A stretch of 64,000 nucleotides of DNA, taken from NCBI RefSeq assembly GCF_035515035.1, contig NZ_DATJCA010000152.1:1-64000 (forward strand), read 5' to 3'. Within the stretch, counting starts at the first letter, position 1, and each line of letters opens with the position of its first letter. This DNA comes from Gelidibacter sp035515035 (GTDB lineage: Bacteria; Bacteroidota; Bacteroidia; Flavobacteriales; Flavobacteriaceae). The position numbers and the translations under genes are program-made. The notes under the pieces were generated by a model. The model saw only the letters and a list, made by a program, of their open reading frames with translations, did no database searches and was not told where the DNA came from. This document shows positions 51,028 to 60,695 of this stretch, in pieces.

Positions 51028-52485
51028 TTAGACTTTAATTTTATTTAGCATAGACATGATCGTCTCTTGTATAGTGAAGGTTCTCATGTCTTTTTTAAAC
51101 ATTTCCGATAAATGATAGGTTGTTAAAGCGGTTTTTATCAAGTCTCGGACGCTATAGTTAAAATCAACATTGCCATGGTACAAATCTACGACATATTTAT
51201 ACATTTCATCATGCCCTTTAATACGTTTAATGCTGTTTCTATTATGCTTTTTGCCGTTTTTTGTGATGAAATACATTCTTTGGTAATCGTCAATATGATA
51301 GGTTTCACCCTCAGTACGTATCTCTATTTTTTCCTGGACCCCTCTCAAGGAGTTACCTTTATCAGATACTGTGATATTTGCAAGTGACCCGTTACTGTAT
51401 AAAATTGATACGGCAAAGGTCTCGTCTTTAGACGCACTTTTTAGCATGTTCAGTTCTACCGGTACTTCGTCTTCTAACCAAAAATTACAGATATCAATCC
51501 AGTGAGTTAAATTGCCTGTGATGCGCGTGCCTTGGTTTTCCCAGAAATACCAGTGATTGTCATTTATGAGTATTTCTTTTATAGAGATATTGATAACCGC
51601 TCTTTGACCTTTCAAACGCTTCTTGATTTCCTGATTAATTGGGATATATCTCCTATTATATCCTATTTCAATTTTAGCTCCATTTTGGTAAAGTTGGACT
51701 AATTTTGAAATGTCATCTAAAGTGACACATGGGGGTTTTTCTATAAAGAAAACTGTATTTGGATTGATCTTAAAAATCTCCCCAACAATCCGTGTATGAT
51801 CAGAATGATAGGTGGCTATAATGACCAATGGCTTTTTCACCAAAGTTAGTTTTTCATAACTCTCTTGTGGTACCAAGCCACTGAATTCGTAATTATAGGA
51901 TGTTTTGTAATAATCAGCATAGGTTGAGACATAATCAATGCAATAAATCCGCTTTAAATTCTTCAGATTAGGTGCTATATAAACACGTGAATAATCACCT
52001 AAACCATATAAAAACACACCCTCTTCATAGGTTGGTGAAATGGCATTTAAGGGGATCTCCTTTTTTTCAGAAATGACTATTGGTTTAATATTGTCCTGAT
52101 CAGAATATTCCTTTCCAACAAATTGATTGAAGTTCAAGTTGGTGTTTTCAAAAGAATAATTGCAACTTTCATTAAACTCAAAAAAGGCATTCCTAATCAC
52201 AAAATTCTCAAGTTCCCTTGAAGTTTGAAGGCTAAAGTTTAAATAAGTTTTATTTTGATACTTAACCCTTATGATGGTTTTATATTTATGTAGATCCAAC
52301 AACCTATTCTTTTTGGATCTTATTTTCGCTAATGTCCTATTAAAACCTTCAGCAAAAAGGAAAAACCAAACCTTTCGAAGTTTATGTTCAGCTTCTGGCC
52401 TATCCTTGATCACTCCGTGTTCAATTTGTTCTACAGAAATCAATTCATCATACTCCAGAGCATCTAATCTATTAATCTCAAACAT
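51028..52485 (-). CDS. Gfo/Idh/MocA-type oxidoreductase with N-terminal extension
   Basis: The 485-residue protein carries about 150 N-terminal residues of no recognised family, then a Gfo/Idh/MocA domain (G161-L-G-D-Y-S166, E249-K-P251, G-Y-N-R-R-Y at 275-280). The C-terminal half is related to the MocA half of the fusion protein at 47858. The Gly-rich motif is degenerate in its third Gly, as in that paralogue. Substrate unknown, presumably a sugar of this cluster. Confidence 0.8.
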   Translation of the reverse strand: MFEINRLDALEYDELISVEQIEHGVIKDRPEAEHKLRKVWFFLFAEGFNRTLAKIRSKKNRLLDLHKYKTIIRVKYQNKTYLNFSLQTSRELENFVIRNAFFEFNESCNYSFENTNLNFNQFVGKEYSDQDNIKPIVISEKKEIPLNAISPTYEEGVFLYGLGDYSRVYIAPNLKNLKRIYCIDYVSTYADYYKTSYNYEFSGLVPQESYEKLTLVKKPLVIIATYHSDHTRIVGEIFKINPNTVFFIEKPPCVTLDDISKLVQLYQNGAKIEIGYNRRYIPINQEIKKRLKGQRAVINISIKEILINDNHWYFWENQGTRITGNLTHWIDICNFWLEDEVPVELNMLKSASKDETFAVSILYSNGSLANITVSDKGNSLRGVQEKIEIRTEGETYHIDDYQRMYFITKNGKKHNRNSIKRIKGHDEMYKYVVDLYHGNVDFNYSVRDLIKTALTTYHLSEMFKKDMRTFTIQETIMSMLNKIKV

Positions 52486-53605
52486 ATGCTTCTTCTAATA
52501 TAGTTTCAAAAATAACATTAAGATCCCTGTCAAAACGGTCTAGGGAATAATATTCGCTAAACTGAGAACGACAGTTGGTGCTCATTCTCATTAATTGTGG
52601 CGTATTGTCAAGCATCTTTACAATTGTATCAGCTAACATCCTTGGTTCGTTTTTGGGTAAAAGAATTCCTGTGTTTTGATCAATAATTTCAGGGATAGCC
52701 CCTTCATAGGTAGAAATTACAGGAAGTCCGTATTGTAAAGCTTCTAAAATAACTAATGGAAACGCGTCGTTGAGTGTTGGGTGTACAAATATTTTTGACG
52801 ATTCAAAAAAAGCGTTTTTCTCAGCACCAGTTTTTAAACCATGTACAATGACATTTTCCTTTAATCCATAGGACGCTATCCTATCATTTACTCCTTGCAA
52901 AATATCCGCATTTACAGTGTCACCAACAATATTCACTTTAATCAAGGGCCGTTTTTTAATGACCAATTGTAATGCTTCTAAGAGAACAAATATACCTTTA
53001 GAAGGAAATAAGTTGGATAAAAACAGAATATCATCCTCTTTTTCCTCTATGTTAAACAACGACGTACCTTTTACTTTTTTTATTCCGTTTTGTAGTGTAT
53101 AGGTTTTTGTATTGGTTAATTTCAACGGGGTTATTTCACTAGCCAATAGGCCATCTGAGAGATGGATTATAGTGGCATTATTAAATACCCATCTGTAAAT
53201 CTTCAATAAAAAACCATATTTAGTAATATTATCAGCAATTCCTTTCCCATGCAAATGATAAACTGGACGTACGCCCATTACTTTAATAATGAACACATAC
53301 AGTAAATCTCTATAAAAAGTATTGTTGGCTGGGGAAATTGTAAAATAAATGAAATGTGGTCTAAATTCGACGCATTTCTTAATTAAATTAAAGCCAATTT
53401 TAAAAGTGCGCACTATCTTTTTAAAACTTATTTGAGAAAGTGTTTCCAGGTTAGTTGAAAATTTTAGCTCGACATAATCTTTTTTGAAAGATCCATCAAA
53501 AATATCCAAATTATAAATATGTTCATTTAAAACGGAGACGCCATGAATTGGAGGTGGTAGTTGTATTAGAAATAAAATTTTATTCCTTTGACGTTCTTTT
53601 TTCAT
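52478..53605 (-). CDS. Glycosyltransferase family 4
   Basis: The 375-residue protein has the GT4 layout: N-terminal P-P-P-I-H-G-V-S-V-L-N, a second Rossmann domain with L-F-L-S-N-L-F-P-S-K-G, and the donor-site motif H-P-T-L-N-D-A-F-P-L-V-I-L-E-A (about 275-289, E-x7-E type). It overlaps the genes on both sides (8 and 26 nt). It probably adds a sugar to the repeat unit on the cytoplasmic face. Confidence 0.9.
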   Translation of the reverse strand: MKKERQRNKILFLIQLPPPIHGVSVLNEHIYNLDIFDGSFKKDYVELKFSTNLETLSQISFKKIVRTFKIGFNLIKKCVEFRPHFIYFTISPANNTFYRDLLYVFIIKVMGVRPVYHLHGKGIADNITKYGFLLKIYRWVFNNATIIHLSDGLLASEITPLKLTNTKTYTLQNGIKKVKGTSLFNIEEKEDDILFLSNLFPSKGIFVLLEALQLVIKKRPLIKVNIVGDTVNADILQGVNDRIASYGLKENVIVHGLKTGAEKNAFFESSKIFVHPTLNDAFPLVILEALQYGLPVISTYEGAIPEIIDQNTGILLPKNEPRMLADTIVKMLDNTPQLMRMSTNCRSQFSEYYSLDRFDRDLNVIFETILEEAYV

Positions 53606-54788
53606 AAAAAATATATGTGAAGTAAATGAGCCAAAAATAGATGGCAGAATGAGGCAACTCTAAAATAACATTAAAAAATACCCAAACGATTAATCCCCAT
53701 AATGTAAAAAACAAGAATAACCGATCCTTGTCCATGGATCTTCTTTCGTTAAATATTTGACTAAATAAGCCTTTTATTGGCAAAAACAAAAGTAACAGGG
53801 GCACTACGCCAATATGATGTATAATAGTTAGAAACGAATTGTGCGGCGGCGTTACCCATCTTTCATATTTATAATTAACTCCAGTTTCCATAAATGAAGA
53901 ATTAATTTCTCTAGTAAAGACTTTGGCATCTTCTAAGGACATGTAAGGCTGTCCAAAACCATCACCAAAAATCATGAAATTATCGATAATGGCCCGGTGT
54001 AGTACTTGCGACCAATAGATAATTCTCCAGGTAGCATTATTATCATTAAATTGAGGTAATTGAAACAAAAGCACCAATAACACTAATAATACGCCAGCAG
54101 TAATAAATCTAACCTTTGGCGTAAAGGAAATATAGAAATGGATCAAAAGCATAACAAACAATGCAAAAAAAGAAGATGCGTGACCCAAAAGTCCAGAAAT
54201 TATTAAGGTCATTAAAAACACCAAAACTCTTTCGGAACCTTTGAAAAACACCAAAGCATAAGCTCCATATGTCAAAACGCCCATGACAACAACAGATGAA
54301 AAGTATGAAAACCATTCCAATGGTGAATAGTTTGGTACCGTTGCATATAAGTATGCAAAATATATTAATTGAACGACAATAGACCAAAAGGCGATTTTTT
54401 TGATAATAACAAGGGCCTTATCAATGTTTTCAGGTCTTTCGAACACCTTATTTGCTATGATATAGCAGCATATAAGATAGAAAAACATAAAGAATTGCCG
54501 GAAGAGATAAATGATATAATCCTTGCCTAAGTCAAAGAAAAGTAATGATTTTACTAAGTAAATTATTGAAATAAGGCAAAATAAAAAGATCGACGGAAAT
54601 TTAAAAGTCAACTTTTCTCGTACCAAAGCAAAGATTGTAGCCAAAACCAGTAAAAAGTCGTGTACATATATGGGTCCTTTGAGCGGTAATTTAGAGAAGC
54701 CTCTATCAAAGAGAAATAACGCAACAACGATAATCATAAATATCGAAGCTGCTGGTTGTATTTTTATTTTTGATCGTTCCGCACTCAT
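53580..54788 (-). CDS. O-antigen polymerase-like membrane protein 2
   Basis: The 402-residue protein has about eleven hydrophobic segments and the periplasmic block F-G-D-G-F-G-Q-P-Y followed by P-P-H-N-S-F-L. It is a paralogue of the protein at 45448, with shared R-S-M-D-K-D-R and F-N-V-I-L-E-L-P-H-S segments. A Wzy role is likely. Having two such polymerase candidates may reflect two linkages or a merged ancestry of the locus. Confidence 0.78.
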   Translation of the reverse strand: MSAERSKIKIQPAASIFMIIVVALFLFDRGFSKLPLKGPIYVHDFLLVLATIFALVREKLTFKFPSIFLFCLISIIYLVKSLLFFDLGKDYIIYLFRQFFMFFYLICCYIIANKVFERPENIDKALVIIKKIAFWSIVVQLIYFAYLYATVPNYSPLEWFSYFSSVVVMGVLTYGAYALVFFKGSERVLVFLMTLIISGLLGHASSFFALFVMLLIHFYISFTPKVRFITAGVLLVLLVLLFQLPQFNDNNATWRIIYWSQVLHRAIIDNFMIFGDGFGQPYMSLEDAKVFTREINSSFMETGVNYKYERWVTPPHNSFLTIIHHIGVVPLLLLFLPIKGLFSQIFNERRSMDKDRLFLFFTLWGLIVWVFFNVILELPHSAIYFWLIYFTYIFYEKRTSKE

Positions 54789-54809
54789 CTATTAATTTCT
54801 ATATACCAA

Positions 54810-56147
54810 CTAATTTTCAATATTGACTTTCTTACCAATTTTGTTTTTCAAAATTAGTAATATATAAACCGATACTATACCAACGAATGATATCAATGAG
54901 ATTAATTTAGAGTTTATCAACATTAAGAGAAAATTAAGTGTTACTAATGCAATAGCACTTGGGATGAAATATAAGGCTCTATCTTTAAAAAACTTGAACT
55001 TACCTAAACCCCATCCGTGGATTAAAATGGCACATAATTCGCCTATAGAAATAGCTAAATAAATATAGGATTCGTTTGTATTGTCTACAAAACTGAATAT
55101 AAAAACTAATAGCAATACGACTACAGCTCCAAAAATAAATCCGAGAGAATAAATCCTGTCTTTATTCTTTAAAATTAACTCTAATGGCCCAGCAAAGGAT
55201 ATAGATGTAAAAAAGATTGCTGGCAATAAGTACACCAAGCTATCCAGTGATTTTTGATAATCCTTAGTAAAAAACTTAATTGAAAACTCAGGGTAATAAT
55301 AAAACACTATGATTACAGCAATAGATACAAATACGCCTATTTGATCGACAGATTTGACCAAATCTTCATCCGTAAGTTCTTTAAACAGAATTTGTACGAG
55401 CAATCTTTTAATTCCAATGTAAAAAACATAAATTTTTAATAAGAGATACGCATTTGCAATGGCGTGTTCGGTAAAAAAGAAACTTGCAAAAGAAACAATT
55501 CCCAAACCAAAAAAAACGAGCGCGAAAGAAGCAATACCCACACTGAATGACGCATAATAAGATTTATAAAAATCTTTTTTAGGTATCAAAAAGTAAGTTA
55601 GTTTATTAAAATATGAAGAAAGCAATCCTACTAAAAAATAAGTTAACAGTACTGTTATGATATAGGTAATTTTGACGTATTCATTATCAAATACCACACT
55701 TAGAATAATAAATACGGATAAAATAAAAACCCTTAAGAAAGACAGAAAAGCACCTTTTACGGGCTCACCCTTACCATAAAACGAATAATCGGAATTTAAA
55801 GCTATTAAGGGGATCACTACATAGAACAAAAGATGGTCCAGTTTAATTTCTTTAAAAAACAAATCAAAACTGATGACACTTACAAATAGGAGCAGAGAAA
55901 AAGTAAAGCGATCTCTTTGGCTATTTATTAATATTTTTTGCCATTTATCAGTTAATGCAATATCTCTTACAGTAACCAATTGAAGGCCTAAGGCTATAAT
56001 TGCAGTAAAAATAACAACAAGAGATTCAAAATTTCCAATATCATAAACCAGCGTTTCATCCAGCGATTTTAAAAACCCAACTGAGGCCAAAGATATGATT
56101 TGAGAAAATCCTGTTAGTAGTGCAACAATAAATATTCTTTTAATCAT
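54810..56147 (-). CDS. Polysaccharide flippase (Wzx-like)
   Basis: The 445-residue protein has twelve to fourteen hydrophobic segments with few soluble loops and the general features of the MOP/Wzx superfamily. It lies next to polymerase and glycosyltransferase genes. It would translocate undecaprenyl-linked repeat units to the periplasmic face. Sequence signatures are weak in this family, so the call relies on topology and locus. Confidence 0.75.
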   Translation of the reverse strand: MIKRIFIVALLTGFSQIISLASVGFLKSLDETLVYDIGNFESLVVIFTAIIALGLQLVTVRDIALTDKWQKILINSQRDRFTFSLLLFVSVISFDLFFKEIKLDHLLFYVVIPLIALNSDYSFYGKGEPVKGAFLSFLRVFILSVFIILSVVFDNEYVKITYIITVLLTYFLVGLLSSYFNKLTYFLIPKKDFYKSYYASFSVGIASFALVFFGLGIVSFASFFFTEHAIANAYLLLKIYVFYIGIKRLLVQILFKELTDEDLVKSVDQIGVFVSIAVIIVFYYYPEFSIKFFTKDYQKSLDSLVYLLPAIFFTSISFAGPLELILKNKDRIYSLGFIFGAVVVLLLVFIFSFVDNTNESYIYLAISIGELCAILIHGWGLGKFKFFKDRALYFIPSAIALVTLNFLLMLINSKLISLISFVGIVSVYILLILKNKIGKKVNIEN

Positions 56148-56225
56148 ATTACAGGTTTATAGACCTTAATTTAACTAAAAAACTAGCGTTTATCTTGCTA
56201 GCCTCGTTAACAGGAAATTAATTAT

Positions 56226-57038
56226 CTATTTCTTTAAAACAAAATAAACTGATTGAGGAAAAAGCCTTCGAAACTTATTTTCAGTGTGATATTTAACATT
56301 ATTTCTGAAAACGCTTGATAACACCTTATCAAAGTATACATAGGGTTTATAAGCATAAATAGGCTTTGAAAGTATGTTCTGGGTTAATCTTGAGAATAGG
56401 GTTGAAAGTGTAAAGCAATATTTCCGACTTAGGATGTCAAATTCAAGCCGCTTCAACTGGTCGTTAAGAAATGATTCAGGAAGGCCCCTTTCGTTTTTGG
56501 TGAGCGCATATCTTGGCTGTCTCCAGTCTCCCATGGACACTATGGGTTCTCTTAGTAACAATATGCCATCTTTCCTCATTGTTCTGTGGATTTCTTTCAT
56601 TACATGAGAAACATTTGGGATATGATGGAGCACACCAAAACAGGTGACTAAATCAAAAAAGCCATCTTCAAAAATTATATCACCATTAATTTGTGGCTTG
56701 ACATAGGTTATGGATTTGCCCTTAATTTTTTGTCCTTTAAGTTTATCTGAGGGTTCAAGAATATACAAATTTTCAACCTTATCTAAAATAGGTAAAAACT
56801 CATGGCCAGTGGCGGATCCAATACCCAAAACATTTTTATAAGTTTGGTTTTTGTCCAAATACTGATAGCCATGAACCCTATTGATATGTTCATAAAGATA
56901 TATGTCCTGATCTAAAAGAGCCAATTCCCTTGAGTCAAGTTTAGCATAACCTTCCTCTTCTTCCTTATACCATTGGGTTATTTGCTCAATGTTGAAGTCG
57001 TCTCCATATAATTTTTGCCCTTTAAAATATTCTTCCAT
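56226..57038 (-). CDS. Class I SAM-dependent methyltransferase
   Basis: The 270-residue protein has SAM motif I L71-G-I-G-S-A-T-G78 and the downstream F-D-L-V-T-C-F-G-V-L-H-H-I block (motif IV region). The target is unknown; methylation of a sugar or of the chain end is plausible in this locus. It lies 78 nt upstream of the flippase gene and is probably the first gene of this section after a gap of 324 nt. Confidence 0.85.
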   Translation of the reverse strand: MEEYFKGQKLYGDDFNIEQITQWYKEEEEGYAKLDSRELALLDQDIYLYEHINRVHGYQYLDKNQTYKNVLGIGSATGHEFLPILDKVENLYILEPSDKLKGQKIKGKSITYVKPQINGDIIFEDGFFDLVTCFGVLHHIPNVSHVMKEIHRTMRKDGILLLREPIVSMGDWRQPRYALTKNERGLPESFLNDQLKRLEFDILSRKYCFTLSTLFSRLTQNILSKPIYAYKPYVYFDKVLSSVFRNNVKYHTENKFRRLFPQSVYFVLKK

Positions 57039-57362
57039 CTTAATAATTTAACCTAAGACTATGATCTTTTGTTATTTCTTCACCGGTACCAAACCCAATT
57101 TTATCAGAAGACAAACTTAATGTTTTCAATTCTTTATGAACTACAGCGTGAAATAAAATATCTACTTTTTCAAACTTTTCTTATAGAGACTAGGCTTTAA
57201 GTTTATACATTAAACTATTGAGCACCGCAATAAAAATTTGATCATTGGCGTAGTACCAAATTCGGAAAACGTATAGTCTCAGTGTACACTCAAGCAATAA
57301 TCTGATAAGTGTTTTTTCTCACTCTAATCTCAATTACACGTATTATTAATGGTAACTGAAAA
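57039..57362. other. Intergenic region between the rfb genes and the rest of the cluster
   Basis: This 324-bp, AT-rich gap is the largest in the leftward cluster. A TAAGTTTG match to the -7 consensus lies at 57119-57112 (minus strand), about 73 nt before the methyltransferase ATG, without a clear -33. No obvious terminator after rfbD and no small gene seen. Confidence 0.4.
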
Positions 57363-58220
57363 CTATTTTACCTTAGAAAGTGCACAAATTAAACTATCTC
57401 TCCAAAATGGAATTTCTAGCGCAAATTCATCAGAAATTTTAGTGGTATCCAACACACTGTATTTAGGTCTCTCCGCTAAAGTCGCATAATCTCTCGAAAG
57501 AATTGGGTTTAAGATAAGGTTGTTGTTAGTCTGTTCAAAAATAGTTTTAGCAAAATCAAACCAACTGATATGACCCCGATTGGAATAATGGTAAACACTA
57601 TAGTTGTCTGTATCCAGTTGAATTATTTGTATCAACGCTTCTGCTAGATCTACCGCATAGGTTGGGGAACCTATTTGGTCATTAACTACACTTAGCTGAT
57701 CTCTTTCCGAACCCAACCTCAGCATGGTTTTCATAAAGTTATTTCCAAATTCAGAATACAACCATGAGGTCCTCACGATAAAGTGAGAGGGACAATTCTT
57801 TTTAACCTCTACTTCTCCATTTAATTTTGTCCGTCCATAAATACCCAGAGGATTAACACAATCTGTTTCTTTATAGGGGAGGGATTTTTTTCCATCAAAA
57901 ACAAAATCGGTAGATATTTGAATTAACTTACTACCGTTCCAATGACAGGCATTGGCTATGTTTCTTGCACCAACTACATTAACTTGGTGTGCCAATTCCC
58001 GATTTTCTTCAGCATGATCTACCGCTGTATATGCTGCACAATTAATACACCAATGGATGTGATGATCTTCAAAGAATTCTAGCACATTCTTTTCAATAGT
58101 AATATCGAGTGTGTTTTTGTCTACAAACAAAAAACTAAGAGCCGGAAACTGCTTGGCAATGCTTTGGATGCATTGTCCCAATTGCCCATTACCACCTGTG
58201 ACTAGAATCGTTGTTTTCAT
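57363..58220 (-). CDS. rfbD: dTDP-4-dehydrorhamnose reductase
   Basis: The 285-residue SDR-type enzyme catalyses the last step to dTDP-L-rhamnose. Its N-terminus has V-T-G-G-N-G-Q-L-G, with S103-T-D and Y128-G-R-T-K132 as catalytic elements. The start overlaps the rfbC stop by 4 nt. Confidence 0.95.
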   Translation of the reverse strand: MKTTILVTGGNGQLGQCIQSIAKQFPALSFLFVDKNTLDITIEKNVLEFFEDHHIHWCINCAAYTAVDHAEENRELAHQVNVVGARNIANACHWNGSKLIQISTDFVFDGKKSLPYKETDCVNPLGIYGRTKLNGEVEVKKNCPSHFIVRTSWLYSEFGNNFMKTMLRLGSERDQLSVVNDQIGSPTYAVDLAEALIQIIQLDTDNYSVYHYSNRGHISWFDFAKTIFEQTNNNLILNPILSRDYATLAERPKYSVLDTTKISDEFALEIPFWRDSLICALSKVK

Positions 58221-58762
58221 TTGAACAGAGTTTCAAACGTTGGAAGTTCTTTATCTTTTTCTGAAATAATAAGTTCGGATTCTGAAAATTTCCAATTGAT
58301 CTGGAGTGTTTGATCATTAAAAATGATGCCACTTTCAGATGCTTTGTTGTAGTAATTATCGCATTTATATGAAAAAATGGTATGGTCTTCCAAAACTAAA
58401 AATCCATGTGCAAACCCTCTAGGAATATATAATTGTTTATTGTTTTGGGCACTCAAAACCATTGAGAAGTGTTGTCCAAAAGTTTTAGATTCTGGTCGAA
58501 TATCTACGGCAACGTCCAAAACACTGCCTGTAATAACTCTAACCAATTTTGCCTGTCCAAAATCCCCTGTTTGAAAATGTAGTCCTCTTAAGACACCTTT
58601 TTGGGACTCTGATTGGTTGTCTTGAACAAACTCAATGGAAAGCCCTGTTAATTTTAAAAATTGCTGTTTATTGAAACTTTCAAAAAAACTGCCGCGTTCA
58701 TCCGTAAAAATTTTTGGCGTAATTAAATAACAATCTTTTAAGTTCGTCTCTTCTATTCTCAA
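58217..58762 (-). CDS. rfbC: dTDP-4-dehydrorhamnose 3,5-epimerase
   Basis: The 181-residue cupin enzyme epimerises C3 and C5 of the dTDP-4-keto sugar. It has R59-G-L-H62-F-Q with the catalytic His, P-x-G-F-A-H-G-F at about 114-121 and Tyr132. Length and landmarks are normal. It sits 6 nt after rfbA. Confidence 0.96.
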   Translation of the reverse strand: MRIEETNLKDCYLITPKIFTDERGSFFESFNKQQFLKLTGLSIEFVQDNQSESQKGVLRGLHFQTGDFGQAKLVRVITGSVLDVAVDIRPESKTFGQHFSMVLSAQNNKQLYIPRGFAHGFLVLEDHTIFSYKCDNYYNKASESGIIFNDQTLQINWKFSESELIISEKDKELPTFETLFK

Positions 58763-58768
58763 AATAAC

Positions 58769-59626
58769 TTATTTTAAATCTATCAAATTTTGTCCATAGC
58801 CACTTTTTAAAAGCGGTTTGGCCAACGCATGTAATTGTTTTTTATTGATGAACCCCATTTTATAGGCAGCCTCTTCAATTGAGCCAATTTTTAAACCTTG
58901 ACGTTCTTCAATTACTTGGACAAATTGAGCAGCCTGCATGAGCGATTTAAAGGTGCCTGTATCTAGCCAGGCGGTTCCTCTGTCCAAAATACTCACACTC
59001 AGTTTACCTTCCTTTAAATATGCTCTATTGACGTCGGTAATTTCCAATTCCCCTCTTTTACTTGGTGTAATACTCTTAGCTATTTCAATAACTGAATTAT
59101 CATAAAAGTAGATTCCAGGAACAGCATAATTAGATTTTGGCGTGATCGGTTTTTCTTCTATAGAAATAGCATGCCCAGCATCATCAAATTCAACCACCCC
59201 ATAACGCTCTGGATCATTGACATGATAAGCATAGATAATACCGCCATCTGGGTTGCTGTTGGCTTGCAATAGCTCAGACAGACCAGATCCATAGAAAATA
59301 TTATCACCCAATATTAAGGCAACTTTTTCTTTCCCAATAAATTCTTCCCCAATTAGGAATGCTTGAGCTAAACCTTTAGGTTCTTCCTGTACTGCGTAAT
59401 GAAATTCACAGCCAAACTGAGTGCCGTCACCCAACAGTAGTTTAAAAAGCGGTAAATCTTGAGGTGTCGAAATAATCAGAATTTCTTTAATACCCGAGGA
59501 GATTAAGGTCGATATAGGATAGTATATCATCGGTTTGTCATAGACAGGCATCAATTGCTTGCTTATGGCAAGGGTTAATGGATGTAACCTCGTTCCAGAT
59601 CCTCCGGCTAAAATAATTCCTTTCAT
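58769..59626 (-). CDS. rfbA: Glucose-1-phosphate thymidylyltransferase
   Basis: The start at 59626 gives M-K-G-I-I-L-A-G-G-S-G-T-R-L-H-P-L-T, the canonical N-terminus, and lies 2 nt past the rfbB stop; an ATG 14 codons upstream would overlap rfbB. The 285-residue enzyme makes dTDP-glucose from dTTP and glucose 1-phosphate. K-Q-L-M-P-V-Y-D-K-P-M and L-G-D-N-I-F-Y-G are further family blocks. Confidence 0.96.
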   Translation of the reverse strand: MKGIILAGGSGTRLHPLTLAISKQLMPVYDKPMIYYPISTLISSGIKEILIISTPQDLPLFKLLLGDGTQFGCEFHYAVQEEPKGLAQAFLIGEEFIGKEKVALILGDNIFYGSGLSELLQANSNPDGGIIYAYHVNDPERYGVVEFDDAGHAISIEEKPITPKSNYAVPGIYFYDNSVIEIAKSITPSKRGELEITDVNRAYLKEGKLSVSILDRGTAWLDTGTFKSLMQAAQFVQVIEERQGLKIGSIEEAAYKMGFINKKQLHALAKPLLKSGYGQNLIDLK

Positions 59627-59627
59627 G

Positions 59628-60695
59628 TTAACTGTATTGCTTTTTATAATACGACTGATACGCCCCACTGGTCACATTTTTGAGCCATGCTGCATTCTCT
59701 AAATACCAATCAATAGTTATAGCAAGACCTTCTTCAAAAGTCAATGAAGGTTCCCATCCCAGTTCATTTTTAAGTTTATTGGCATCAATGGCATACCTTA
59801 AATCATGACCAGGCCTATCCTTGACATAAGTAATAAGTTTGTGGGAAGTTCCTTTGTCATTCTCCAATCTAAGATCCATCTGATCACACAAAAGGTTGAT
59901 CAAATCAATGTTTTTCCATTCATTAAATCCGCCAATATTATAGGTTTCATTAATTTTACCTTTATGAAAGATTAAATCTATCGCCTCCGCATGATCTTCC
60001 ACATAAAGCCAATCCCTGGTATAATTGCCATCGCCATAGACGGGGAGTGATTTTCCACTTACAATATTATTGATGAATAAAGGAATCAGTTTTTCTGGAA
60101 ATTGAAAAGGTCCATAATTGTTTGAACAATTGGAAATGATATAAGGCAATCCATAAGTTTCTCCATATGCCCTTACAAAATGATCTGAGCTTGCTTTGGA
60201 CGCTGAGTAAGGTGAATTAGGATCATAAGGTGTATCTTCTGTAAATAACCCCTCTTGACCTAGGCTGCCGTAAACCTCATCCGTACTGACATGGTAAAAA
60301 AGCTTGCCATTAAAATCATCTTTCCAGAGCATTTTAAAAGCATTCAGCAGATTCATAGTGCCTATAACATTTGTTTTTACAAATGCCAACGGATCTTCTA
60401 TAGATCTGTCCACATGCGATTCGGCCGCTAGGTGTATAATCTTATCAAACCTATAGGTTTTAAATAAATTGTCAACAAAATCTTTATCAACAATATCTCC
60501 TTTTATAAAGTTGTAATTTGGTAGATCCTCAACATCTTTAAGGTTCTCTAAATTTCCGGCATATGTAAGGTTATCGAGATTATAAATTTGATGGTCAGGA
60601 TATTTAGTTAAAAATAATCTAACAACGTGAGACCCAATAAAACCCGCTCCTCCTGTTATTAAAATTGACGTTTTACCTTGCATAACCTCGAACAT
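59628..60695 (-). CDS. rfbB: dTDP-glucose 4,6-dehydratase
   Basis: The 355-residue SDR enzyme forms dTDP-4-keto-6-deoxyglucose. It has G-G-A-G-F-I-G near the N-terminus, catalytic T138-D-E140 and Y163-S-A-S-K167. A second ATG four codons downstream (60683) is equally likely as the start. The gene overlaps the end of the Wzz-type gene. Confidence 0.96.
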   Translation of the reverse strand: MFEVMQGKTSILITGGAGFIGSHVVRLFLTKYPDHQIYNLDNLTYAGNLENLKDVEDLPNYNFIKGDIVDKDFVDNLFKTYRFDKIIHLAAESHVDRSIEDPLAFVKTNVIGTMNLLNAFKMLWKDDFNGKLFYHVSTDEVYGSLGQEGLFTEDTPYDPNSPYSASKASSDHFVRAYGETYGLPYIISNCSNNYGPFQFPEKLIPLFINNIVSGKSLPVYGDGNYTRDWLYVEDHAEAIDLIFHKGKINETYNIGGFNEWKNIDLINLLCDQMDLRLENDKGTSHKLITYVKDRPGHDLRYAIDANKLKNELGWEPSLTFEEGLAITIDWYLENAAWLKNVTSGAYQSYYKKQYS

